A stretch of DNA of 9,916 nucleotides from Actinomycetota bacterium (GTDB lineage: Bacteria > Actinomycetota > Actinomycetes > Streptosporangiales > Streptosporangiaceae). A program made the translations under genes and the position numbers. Shown one piece after another: positions 1 through 7,700 of this stretch. The stretch covers positions 1,155-11,070 of the forward strand of contig PLIQ01000327.1 in assembly GCA_003140115.1 (NCBI GenBank), read 5' to 3'. Position 1 is the stretch's first letter; every line of letters begins with the position of its first letter. Under the pieces are notes generated by a model. The model worked only from the letters and a program-made list of their open reading frames with translations, searched no databases and had not been told where the DNA came from.

Positions 1-1
1 C

Positions 2-682
2 CGCCGCAGCCAGGCCAATGCCCTCACTCTTCTAGGAGAAGTCCGGCGGACGACCGGGGACTATCTCGGCGCAGCCCAGGCGCTGGAGGAAGCCCTCGAC
101 ATCTCCCGCGAGATGGGCAGTCGCCTCATTCGGGCCAATTGTCTTTACCTTCTGGGAGATATCCGGCGGATAATCAACGACAACTCGGGCGCAGGCCAGG
201 CGCTGGAGGAAGCCCTGGACACCTACCGCGGCATCGGCGACCGGCTCGGTCAGGCCAATTCCCTGGCCAGCACGGGGGTAGTGCGGCGGCAGACCGGTGA
301 CAACTCGGGCGCAGCCCAGGCGCTGGAGGAAGCCCTGGACATCTACCGCGCCATCGGCGACCGGGCTAGCGAGGCCGAGGCACTCAATGAGACAGCGACG
401 GTATACCGGCTCCGCGGTGACCTTGACCAGGCTGAGGAGGCTCACCGGCAGGCCCTGAATCTGGCTCGCGATATCGACAGCCCATGGGACATGGCGCACG
501 CGATCGCGGGCCTGGCCCGATGCGCTCTAGCCGTCGGCCATATCACCGAGACCGAGACTAGCCTGAAGCAGGCGCTGGAGATCTTCCAGCAGATCGGAGC
601 CGCTGAGGCCACCGACGTGGCCGCTGAGCTAGCCGCGTTGCAGGCTTCCGCTGATTCAGCGTCTGACAGCTCTTCAGGGTAG
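2..682 (+). CDS. TPR-repeat protein, C-terminal part (probable XRE–NB-ARC–TPR STAND regulator), 5' end outside window
   Basis: The frame is open from the left edge and ends at TAG 680–682, so only the C-terminal part (about 226 residues) is visible. It holds five consecutive 40-residue tetratricopeptide units with the pattern QAN-L-LG-VRR-TGD-GAAQALEEALDIYR, then a short Ser/Ala/Asp-rich tail. TPRs form an alpha-superhelix that binds ligands or partners. The last unit and tail (starting WDMAHA, ending near ALEIFQQIGAAEA) match the end of the next gene at roughly two residues in three by eye. The missing N-terminus therefore most likely carries the same helix-turn-helix and NB-ARC ATPase, but this is inferred from the paralogue. 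The next gene starts 68 bases downstream on the same strand, so co-transcription is possible. An internal ATG at 113 is not a credible start, because repeat-encoding sequence continues upstream of it. Confidence 0.85.
   Translation, partial: RRSQANALTLLGEVRRTTGDYLGAAQALEEALDISREMGSRLIRANCLYLLGDIRRIINDNSGAGQALEEALDTYRGIGDRLGQANSLASTGVVRRQTGDNSGAAQALEEALDIYRAIGDRASEAEALNETATVYRLRGDLDQAEEAHRQALNLARDIDSPWDMAHAIAGLARCALAVGHITETETSLKQALEIFQQIGAAEATDVAAELAALQASADSASDSSSG
5..604 (+). repeat. Five tandem 120-bp TPR-coding units
   Basis: Units start at 5, 125, 245, 365 and 485, each 120 bases (40 codons). Units 2 and 3 are nearly identical at DNA level across their middle (about 181–240 and 301–360), differing at only a few bases. 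The fourth and fifth are more diverged and act as the capping repeats. The same period and phase recur in the downstream gene. Confidence 0.8.
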
Positions 683-738
683 TTCACCTAGATGCCGACT
701 CGTCCTGACCGCTCGAATGCCGGGCAAGAAATCGTTCG

Positions 739-748
739 AGGGGAGAGG
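739..748 (+). promoter_or_regulatory. Ribosome binding site for the NB-ARC gene
   Basis: The purine run AGGGGAGAGG lies just before GTG 751. Its GGAG core is 5 bases from the start, and this decides the GTG as start. Confidence 0.7.
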
Positions 749-750
749 CC

Positions 751-3387
751 GTGGCCGAGCCGCCGGTTACCTTCGCGGGTTTGCTGCGGAGACTGCGCAC
801 CCAGGCCCGGCTGACGCAGGAGGAACTGGCCGAGGCGGCGGGCCTGAGCCCGCGGTCGGTCAGTGACCTGGAGCGGGGCATCGCGGCGACGCCGCGCCGG
901 GAGACGGTCCGGCTGCTGGCCGACGCGCTCGGCCTGGCCGGGCAGACCCGGGCGGAGTTCGAAGCGGTCGCGCGGGGCCGGCCGGTGCCTGCCGGGCCAG
1001 CCACCGATGGGGCGGCGGCGATGCGCACGCTGCCCCGTGACATCGCCTCGTTCACCGGGCGGCAGCAAGAGCTGCAGGAGTTGGTCGAGGCGGCGGCGGG
1101 TGCGGGCGGTGTGGTGGGCATTCACGCGATCGGCGGGATGGCCGGGGTGGGCAAGACGGCGTTCGCGGTGCACGCCGCGTACCGGCTGGCGGACCGGTTC
1201 CCCGACGGGCAGATCTTCCTCCCGCTGCACGGGCACACGCCCGGGCAGCAGCCGGTGGACCCGGCTGACGCGCTGGCCAGCCTGCTCGCGACGGCCGGGG
1301 TCCCCGCCGGGCAGGTCCCGCCGGGGCTGGAGGCGCGGATGGCGCTGTGGCGGGACCGGCTGGCCGAACGGCAGCTGCTGCTGATCCTCGACGACGCCGC
1401 GGACAGCAACCAGGTCCGGCCGCTGCTGCCCGGCTCTGGCGGAAGCCTGGTGCTGGTCACCAGCCGCCGGCACCTGTCCGCGCTGGACGACGCGACTGCG
1501 GTCAGCCTGGACACCCTGCCCGGCAAGGAGGCGGCGGCGCTGCTGGTCCGGCTGGCAGGCCGGGCTGAGCTGAGCCCGGACGATCCCGCGGTCCGGGAGA
1601 TCATCGGGCTGTGCGGGTTCTTGCCGCTGGCGATCGGGATGGTGGCCCGCCAGCTGAACCATCATCCGACCTGGACCGCGGCTAGGCGGGCCGCCGAGCT
1701 GGCCGCGGCGGTGGACCGGCTGGAGCTGATGGCGACGGAGAACCTGTCGGTGGCCGCCGCGTTCAACCTGTCGTACGCCGACCTGTCCGGGGACCAGCAG
1801 CGTCTGTTCAGACGGCTGGGGCTGCACCCCGGCGCCGACATCGACGGCTACGCGGCCGCCGCCCTGGACCGCACTGACCTTTCCGCCGCCCGCCGCGGCC
1901 TGGAGGCGCTGTACGACCAGTACCTGCTCACCGAGCCGACCCAGGGCCGGTACCGGATGCACGACCTGATCCGCGAGCACGCGCGCACCCTCGCCGGCCG
2001 CCTTGATTCGGACGGTGACCGGGACGAGGCCACCACCCGGCTGCTGGATTACTACCAGCACACGGCCGCCCGCGCCGACGCTCTCATCGCCCGCCAGACC
2101 CGGCCCGCCCCTGCCGCCGTGGACGGCACCATGCCGGCCGCCGTTCCCGCCCTGGCCAGCCGGGAGCAAGCACTGGCGTGGGCCCGCGCCGAGCGCGCCA
2201 ACCTAATCGCTTGCCTGGACCACGCCACCGCCACCGGCCAGCACGTCCGGGTGACCGCCCTAACCTCCGGCCTCGCCGGCCTGCTGCGAAGCGACGGCCC
2301 CTGGGCCGAGGCCATCACCCGGCACACGACCGCGATCCAGGCCGCACGGCATCTCAGTGACCGGCTCGGCCAAGCCGGTGCCCTCAACGACCTCGGGCAC
2401 GTGCGGCGGATGACGGGTGATTACCCGGCCGCGGGCCAGGTGCTGGAGGAGGCGTTGGGCATCTACCGCGACCTCGGTGACCGGCTCGGCCAGGCCAACG
2501 CTCTCTGCGACCTGGGGATAGCGCGGCTGGCGACGGGTGATTATCCGGCCGGAGCCCAGGTCCTAGAGCAGGCCCTGGACCTCTACCGCGACCTCCGTGA
2601 CCGGCACGGCCAGGCCAGGGCCCTCCTCTACCTCGGGGCCGCGCTACGACAGAGGGGTGATTACCCGGCCGCGGCCCAGGCCCTGGAGCAGGCCCTGGAC
2701 GTCTATCGCGACATCGGCGACCAGCTCGGCCAGGCCAACGTCCTGAGTCGCCTCGGGGACGTCCGGCGGGCGACGGGTGATTACCCGGCCGCGGCCCGGG
2801 TCCAGGAGCAGGCCCTGGACGTCTATCGCGACATCGGCGACCAGCTCGGCCAGGCCAATGCCCTCCTCTACCTCGGAGTCGTCCGGCGGCTGACGGCTGA
2901 TTACCCGGCCGCGGCCCAGGCTCTGGAACAGGCCCTGGACATCTACCGCGACCTCGGCGAGCGAAACGGCCAGGCCAACGTCCTCCTCTACCTCGGGGAC
3001 GTCCGGCGGCTGACCGATGATTACCCGGCCGCGGCCCAGGCCCTGGAACAGGCGCTGGACATCTACCGCGACCACGGCGAGCGGGGTGGTGAGGCCGAGG
3101 CGCTCAACAAGAGAGGAACGCTGCACCAGGTCAGCGGTGAACTCGCGCAAGCTGAGGGCTGTCACCAGCAGGCCCTGGACCTGGCCCGCGCTATCGGCAG
3201 CTCCTGGGACGAGGCGCACGCGCTGGCCGGCCTGGGGCGGTGCGTCCTGGCCGTCGGGCACGCCACGCAGGCGGAGGTCCTGCTGCGGCAGGCACTGGAG
3301 ATCTTCCAGCGGATCGGCGCAGCCGAGGCCCCGGACCTGCTCGCCGAGCTAGACGCCCTCACCGGCCGCTCAGGGCTTCAGGCCTGA
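751..3387 (+). CDS. XRE-family HTH – NB-ARC ATPase – TPR protein (STAND regulator)
   Basis: This 878-residue STAND-class ATPase is probably a cytoplasmic transcriptional regulator. Residues 8–62 are an XRE helix-turn-helix (LTQEELAEAAGLS, then SDLERG). NB-ARC follows: Walker A GMAGVGKT at 129–136, Walker B LLLILDD ending at D214–D215, the VTSRR motif at 236–240, GFLPLA at 289–294 and MHD at 403–405. A helical linker (AWARAERANL, 476–485) of the kind seen in AfsR-like proteins leads to eight 40-residue TPRs at 539–858. All nucleotide-switch motifs are intact. In the family, ATP binding releases autoinhibition after the sensor repeats bind a ligand. The GTG start is chosen for the Shine-Dalgarno-like AGGGGAGAGG just upstream and because the HTH begins at once. 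There is no BTAD/SARP domain and no obvious nuclease or protease effector. It is a tandem paralogue of the upstream gene, and its 3' end overlaps the convergent lipoprotein gene by 18 bases. Target promoter and ligand are unknown; a role in defence is a less likely alternative. Confidence 0.93.
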   Translation: MAEPPVTFAGLLRRLRTQARLTQEELAEAAGLSPRSVSDLERGIAATPRRETVRLLADALGLAGQTRAEFEAVARGRPVPAGPATDGAAAMRTLPRDIASFTGRQQELQELVEAAAGAGGVVGIHAIGGMAGVGKTAFAVHAAYRLADRFPDGQIFLPLHGHTPGQQPVDPADALASLLATAGVPAGQVPPGLEARMALWRDRLAERQLLLILDDAADSNQVRPLLPGSGGSLVLVTSRRHLSALDDATAVSLDTLPGKEAAALLVRLAGRAELSPDDPAVREIIGLCGFLPLAIGMVARQLNHHPTWTAARRAAELAAAVDRLELMATENLSVAAAFNLSYADLSGDQQRLFRRLGLHPGADIDGYAAAALDRTDLSAARRGLEALYDQYLLTEPTQGRYRMHDLIREHARTLAGRLDSDGDRDEATTRLLDYYQHTAARADALIARQTRPAPAAVDGTMPAAVPALASREQALAWARAERANLIACLDHATATGQHVRVTALTSGLAGLLRSDGPWAEAITRHTTAIQAARHLSDRLGQAGALNDLGHVRRMTGDYPAAGQVLEEALGIYRDLGDRLGQANALCDLGIARLATGDYPAGAQVLEQALDLYRDLRDRHGQARALLYLGAALRQRGDYPAAAQALEQALDVYRDIGDQLGQANVLSRLGDVRRATGDYPAAARVQEQALDVYRDIGDQLGQANALLYLGVVRRLTADYPAAAQALEQALDIYRDLGERNGQANVLLYLGDVRRLTDDYPAAAQALEQALDIYRDHGERGGEAEALNKRGTLHQVSGELAQAEGCHQQALDLARAIGSSWDEAHALAGLGRCVLAVGHATQAEVLLRQALEIFQRIGAAEAPDLLAELDALTGRSGLQA
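2365..3324 (+). repeat. Eight tandem 120-bp TPR-coding units
   Basis: Units begin at 2365, 2485, 2605, 2725, 2845, 2965, 3085 and 3205, each exactly 40 codons. Units 1–6 share the motif GQA-AL-LG-R-GDYPAA-Q-LEQALD-YRD. Units 3–6 are highly similar at DNA level; for example, the codons for YRDIGDQLGQAN are shared by units 3/4 and 4/5. Units 7 and 8 are diverged caps. The pattern indicates expansion by unit duplication with sequence homogenisation. Confidence 0.85.
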
Positions 3388-3882
3388 GCACTTGCCGGCG
3401 GCGCTGGAGAACGCGCTGATGGCACCGTTGCCCGCCTCGAGCTGTGGTACGGCGCCGCTCGCGTCCCCGCCGCCGATCGCGGTTCCCGCCGTCGCGTAGT
3501 CGGCGGTGAGAGCCTGCCACGAGACGGGGTCGATGGGCGGCAGCGGGAGCGCGGCGGCCGCGATCGCGTCCGAGGCGAGCTTGCGCCCGGCGGTCGCGAC
3601 GGCGGGCTGGTTGCCCGCGCTGGCGTCGGCGGCCAGGGCGCCGGTGTCCGCGTACAGGGCCTTCAACGACGGCTGCCCGCGCCGGTCCCAGGCCGTCTGC
3701 GCGGAGCAGGCTTGCCGCAATTGAACCTGGGCGGCCGCCGTGGCATTCCGCGTGGCGGCGGCGGGGGTCGCGACATGGCTCGTGGCCGGGCTCGCGGCAT
3801 GATGAAACATGCTGGCGCAGCCGGTGAGCACCGTCACGGCCAGGACTGGTCCCGCCAGGGTGACGATAACCCGGCCCTTCAT
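3370..3882 (-). CDS. Small Ala-rich secreted lipoprotein, unknown function
   Basis: A 170-residue protein with a lipoprotein signal peptide: basic start (MKGR), hydrophobic core and lipobox LTGC at 19–22, so Cys22 should be lipidated and the mature protein anchored outside the membrane. The mature part is rich in Ala, Thr and Gly, looks helical, and has two more cysteines (in QACSAQ and GKCSG) that could form a disulfide. I recognise no enzymatic motif; it resembles many uncharacterised actinobacterial lipoproteins. The ATG at 3882 is chosen because a GGGAGGA ribosome site sits 2 bases upstream. An alternative ATG at 3924 overlaps the acetyltransferase stop as ATGA and would add 14 residues to the signal-peptide n-region; it has no good ribosome site but would allow translational coupling. 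The gap to the acetyltransferase is 38 bases, so the two are probably co-transcribed. The 3' end overlaps the convergent NB-ARC gene. Confidence 0.8.
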   Translation of the reverse strand: MKGRVIVTLAGPVLAVTVLTGCASMFHHAASPATSHVATPAAATRNATAAAQVQLRQACSAQTAWDRRGQPSLKALYADTGALAADASAGNQPAVATAGRKLASDAIAAAALPLPPIDPVSWQALTADYATAGTAIGGGDASGAVPQLEAGNGAISAFSSAAGKCSGLKP

Positions 3883-3884
3883 CG

Positions 3885-3891
3885 TCCTCCC
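3885..3891 (-). promoter_or_regulatory. Ribosome binding site for the lipoprotein gene
   Basis: On the minus strand GGGAGGA lies 2 bases before ATG 3882. It favours this start over the upstream ATG at 3924. Confidence 0.65.
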
Positions 3892-3920
3892 GGCCGCCCG
3901 GCCGGGGCCTTTCCCCGGGC

Positions 3921-4658
3921 TCATAGGTGACGCATCCACAGGTTCGTCTCCGCGTACACGCCGAGATCCTCCTCCCGCTCGATGTCGACCAGATCCAGCG
4001 CTTTGGGCACGACGTACCGGCCGGTTTCGGGGAAGGCCAGGCCGGTCCACTCCTCCCATTCAGCGACGGTGCCGGTGACGACCATCGACCGCAGGGCGGG
4101 CCGCAGGATCACGCCCCCGAGGCGCAGGTGGGTGCGGAGCCAGGGGCCGATATGGGCGCCGTCGGCGCGCGTCCACCGGGCGTAGCTGGCCATCGGGGTC
4201 AGCGGGTACTGGCTCTTGAGCACCGGACGGACCGGAGAGATCATTCGTTCCAGTCCCGCCTTGATGGTCAGGGCACGCATCGCGATCAGGGCTTGCCCGC
4301 CCAGCCCCGTGCCCTGCCGGTCCGCCCTGACGGCGACGGCCATCACGCACAACGTGTCGGCCGGGACGGCCTGCTCGTGCCCGGTGACCGCGCTGATCAG
4401 CGCCGCGTCATACCCGGCGGGCAGGGTCTCGGCCGCACCGTCCCAGCGCAGCGGCACCCCCCAGCTGCCGGCCACCACCTCTCCGTCGTCCAGAATCCGG
4501 ATGTCGTACTGCGGAAAGCACTCCGCCACCGGGCCCATGAGGTCCGAGCTGACCTGGTCGTGGAAGATGAACTCCGGCCAGACGGGCAGCAGCGCCGCCT
4601 CCGACTGTTCGCCGAGATCGGGCCGGTCCGACGTGGTGATGATCTCTCGCTCGGGCAT
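3921..4658 (-). CDS. GNAT-family N-acetyltransferase-like protein
   Basis: A 245-residue protein with a GNAT acyl-CoA-binding signature. The strand MAVAVRADRQGTGLGGQAL contains RQGTGLG at residues 114–120, matching motif A (Q/R-x-x-G-x-G/A), which binds the acetyl-CoA pyrophosphate. A strand with VVAGSWGVPL (61–70) precedes it, as expected for the beta-sheet core. The region after motif A is longer than in minimal GNATs (about 125 residues) and ends with an acidic segment and VYAETNLWMRHL; this extension is not assigned. The substrate cannot be read. The ATG at 4658 is chosen because GAGG sits 5 bases upstream; an in-frame GTG at 4700 lacks a ribosome site. The gene lies between the GGDEF–EAL gene and the lipoprotein gene on one strand, so an operon is likely. 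The GGDEF–EAL frame overlaps its first 262 bases in another frame. Confidence 0.8.
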   Translation of the reverse strand: MPEREIITTSDRPDLGEQSEAALLPVWPEFIFHDQVSSDLMGPVAECFPQYDIRILDDGEVVAGSWGVPLRWDGAAETLPAGYDAALISAVTGHEQAVPADTLCVMAVAVRADRQGTGLGGQALIAMRALTIKAGLERMISPVRPVLKSQYPLTPMASYARWTRADGAHIGPWLRTHLRLGGVILRPALRSMVVTGTVAEWEEWTGLAFPETGRYVVPKALDLVDIEREEDLGVYAETNLWMRHL

Positions 4659-4738
4659 CGGTACCTCACGTTGATCGGGTGACCGACCCACATCGGCCAC
4701 GTTAACCGCGTAGTCGGCAGGGTCGGCTTGGTCGTCCA
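4397..4738 (-). other. Probably non-native C-terminal tail of the GGDEF–EAL frame, overlapping the GNAT gene
   Basis: These codons continue the GGDEF–EAL frame past the end of EAL homology. Their translation is rich in Arg, Ser, Pro and Trp and is the out-of-frame reading of the GNAT gene from 4658 down. One base less at the G5 run (4765–4769 on the plus strand) would bring a TAA at 4704–4702 into frame. One base more would join the frame to the GNAT frame without an intervening stop. Confidence 0.6.
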
Positions 4739-7700
4739 GGGCTCTGACACCTGGCGCGGAAGGCGGGGGAACTGGTGGGACCCGACCCGGGCGAGCGTCT
4801 CGGCCTGGTGGGCACCCATCGGCATGGCCAGCAGGTAACCCTGCCCGAAATGGCAGCCCATCGAGGTCAGCAGGTCCCGCTGGACTTCGCTTTCGATTCC
4901 CTCGGCGATGACCTCGAGCTGGAGCGTCCGCGCGATCTGGACGATGCCTTCGGCGAGCGCCAGGCGCTGCTCGGAGATGGCGATTCCGTCCACGAAGGAC
5001 TTGTCCATCTTCACCACGTCGATGGGCAGCTCCCGCAGGTAGCTAAGGGAGGAGTACCCGGTGCCGAAATCGTCGATGGCCAGCGACACGCCGAGGGCCC
5101 TCAGCTCCATCAGGTCGGACACCAGCCGTTCGTCCCGGCGCAGCAGGGTGCTCTCGGTGAGCTCGAGCATGAGCGCCCCGGGTTCAAGGCCGGTGGAGTC
5201 CAGGACCCGGCGCACGCCGTCGATGAAACCGGGCGTCGTGAACTGCCGGGCCGCCACGTTCACGCTGACGTACAGCCCGGGAGCGGATCCGCCGCCAGCC
5301 AGGGTCCCGTCGTCCGGGGTGGCGGCCGGGGCCCGCGGCCCGCGGAATCGCACGAGGTCGGCTGCCGCCTGGCCCAGCACCCAGGCGCCGAGCGGCACGA
5401 TCTGGCCGGTTTCTTCGGCCAGGGCGATGAACTGGTCGGGCAGCATCATCCCCCACTCCGGATGCGGCCATCGGACCAGGGCTTCGAACCCGGCCAGCTC
5501 CCCCGTGGCGAGCACCACGATCGGCTGGTAGACCAGCGTGAACGCGGAGCTGGTGACCGCCTCCTCCAGCGCGGCCTGCAGCTCCCGCCGCCTGAGCATC
5601 CCGGCACTCAGCACGGCCTGGTAGCGGCGCCACTGCCGCTTGCCTGCCGCCTTGCCCGCGTACAGGGCCAGGTCCGCGTGCTTGAGCAGCTCATCGGTGT
5701 CGGCGCTGTCCTCGGTGGTGGCGATCCCGACGGTGACCGTGATGAGCACGGACCCGGAGGCCAGCGCGAACGGCTCACCGAACGCCTCGACGATGCGGCC
5801 GGCGGCGGCCTCGACCATGGCGCTGTTCTCGACGTCGCTGATCAGCAGCGCGAATTCGTCGCCGCCCAGCCGCGCGGCCGAGTCGGAGTCGCGGATCAGG
5901 CCGCAGAGCCGAGCCGCGGTCGCGATCAGCAGCTCATCGCCGACGCCGTGGCCCATGGTGTCGTTCACCACCTTGAAGTCGTCCAGGTCCACGAACAACA
6001 CGCCGGCCGTCGTGCCGTTCCGCCTGGCCGTGGCGAGCTGCTGGGAGATCCGGTCCTGGAACAGGATCCGGTTGGGCAGCCCGGTCAGCGCGTCGTGGAA
6101 GGCCTGGTGTTTCAGCTGCTCCTCGAGCTGGCGTTGTTCGGTCACGTCCCGCATGGTGAGCACCAGGCCGGCCACGGTCGGGTCGGCGCGCCGATCGCTG
6201 GCCCGGACCTGGACCTGGACCACCAGGCCGTCCCGGCGGGTGAGGTACCGGTCCACGTAACGGGTGCTGTAAGCCGCGCCGGCCGGAATCTGCGTGAGGA
6301 GGCGGAGCAGTTCGTCGCGCTCCCCGTCCGCGACCAGGTCCCACAGGTACGCGCCCTCCACGGTGATGTCGCCGAAGATGCTCGTGGCCGAGGGCGTGGC
6401 GTACCCGACCTTCCAGTCGTCGCCCACGATCAAGATGACGTCCGAGGTGTCATGCACCAGGGTGCGGAAGTACGCCTCGTTGCCCTGGCGGTCCAGTTCC
6501 TCGCGGAGCATGATCCGCTCGATGGCCAGGGCCACCTGGTGCGCGAGGATCTCCAGCGTCGCGGCCTGGTCCGCGAGGTAGCGCTGCTCGCCGAACACGG
6601 CGAGCACCCCGATGAGCGGATTACCCGACGGCCGGTTCTCGAGCACGAGCGGGCAGAGCAGCATCGCCTCACCGCCGGGAACGAGCGCCCTGACCTGCCG
6701 GGGCAGGCTCTTCACCGGCACGAGGACCGTCGTGGAACCGGCCGCGAGCGGCAGCCAGGTCTCGGCCAGTTCCCCGAGCCGGCTCATCGGAGCCGGCTCG
6801 GCCGAGGCCGTGGTCACCGCGTGGAACGTCTCGTTGCTGCGCACCGCGAGCAGCACGTCGCCCCGCCGGGGCGTGCCGAGCAGGAGATCGGTCGCGGACT
6901 TGACGACGGCCCCGGTCTGGTCCACGGTGATCGCCGACACCAGGGACGCCCCGGCCTGCCGCACCGCTCGCTCGCGGCCGAGCGCGCGGCGGTGCGAGGC
7001 GGCCACGTCCGACAGCCGCGACAGCACGAGCAGGTAGAGGACCGCGGAGAACACCGCGATAACGCTCCCGTCGCCCCCGCGGACCCCGAACGACCCGGTG
7101 AACAGCACGACCGGGGCCACCAACGAGGCCAGCATGAGCACGATCAGCCTGACCGGCGAGACCTCCACGTGCTGCCGGCCCACCGGCTGGGTGAGGTCCG
7201 TCATCGTGGGATGCAGCGCCGCGGCGCCCCACCCGGCGTAGAACACGACCCAGCCGAGATCGACCGGGGTCCCGTTATGAAACGTCCCGTGCAGCTGGAT
7301 CAGGTCGTAGGACACATCCGAGATCAGCATCCCCAAGGCGCCCACGGTCAGGAACTGGACGCACCTGGACCCCCCCACCCCCGGCGCGAGCAGCCTGGCC
7401 AGCATGGCCAGAATGAGCACGTCGCCGAGCGGGTAAGCCACGGCGACGCCCTTCTGCAGCCAGGTCAGCGCCTCGTTGTGCGCGTAGGGCAGGATCAGGT
7501 AAGTCCACGACAGCAGGCCCAGCCCCGCGGTCAGGATCAGCGCGTCGATGAGGCTGCGCCGGTCCCCATCGGGCGTCCGCCACCAGATGAAGGTCAGCAG
7601 CCCGGCGGCGTTCAGCGGATATTCCAGCAGGTACAGCACGTCCGCGAAGGAAGGGAACGGCAGCTGGACCCCGATGAGCTGCGCGATCAGGAAGCTGAGC

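Noticed and set aside
649..661. Palindrome CGCTGA-T-TCAGCG near the end of the first gene, considered as a terminator
   Set aside because: It is a short stem inside coding sequence with no T-run, and the next gene starts close by on the same strand.
688..2169. Open frame of 493 codons on the minus strand opposite the NB-ARC gene
   Set aside because: Low-complexity Arg/Gln/Gly-rich translation. The plus strand encodes an intact HTH and NB-ARC.
2644..3261. Repetitive minus-strand open frame of 205 codons opposite the TPR region
   Set aside because: Its repeats mirror the TPR units on the coding strand, so it is a shadow.
751..3387. Reading the NB-ARC protein as an antiphage STAND defence effector
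   Set aside because: The N-terminus is a DNA-binding XRE domain and no nuclease, protease or other effector is visible. A regulator is the simpler reading.
3927..4682. Plus-strand open frame of 251 codons opposite the GNAT gene
   Set aside because: No motif and no ribosome site; the opposite strand carries the GNAT motif A and a suitable ribosome site.
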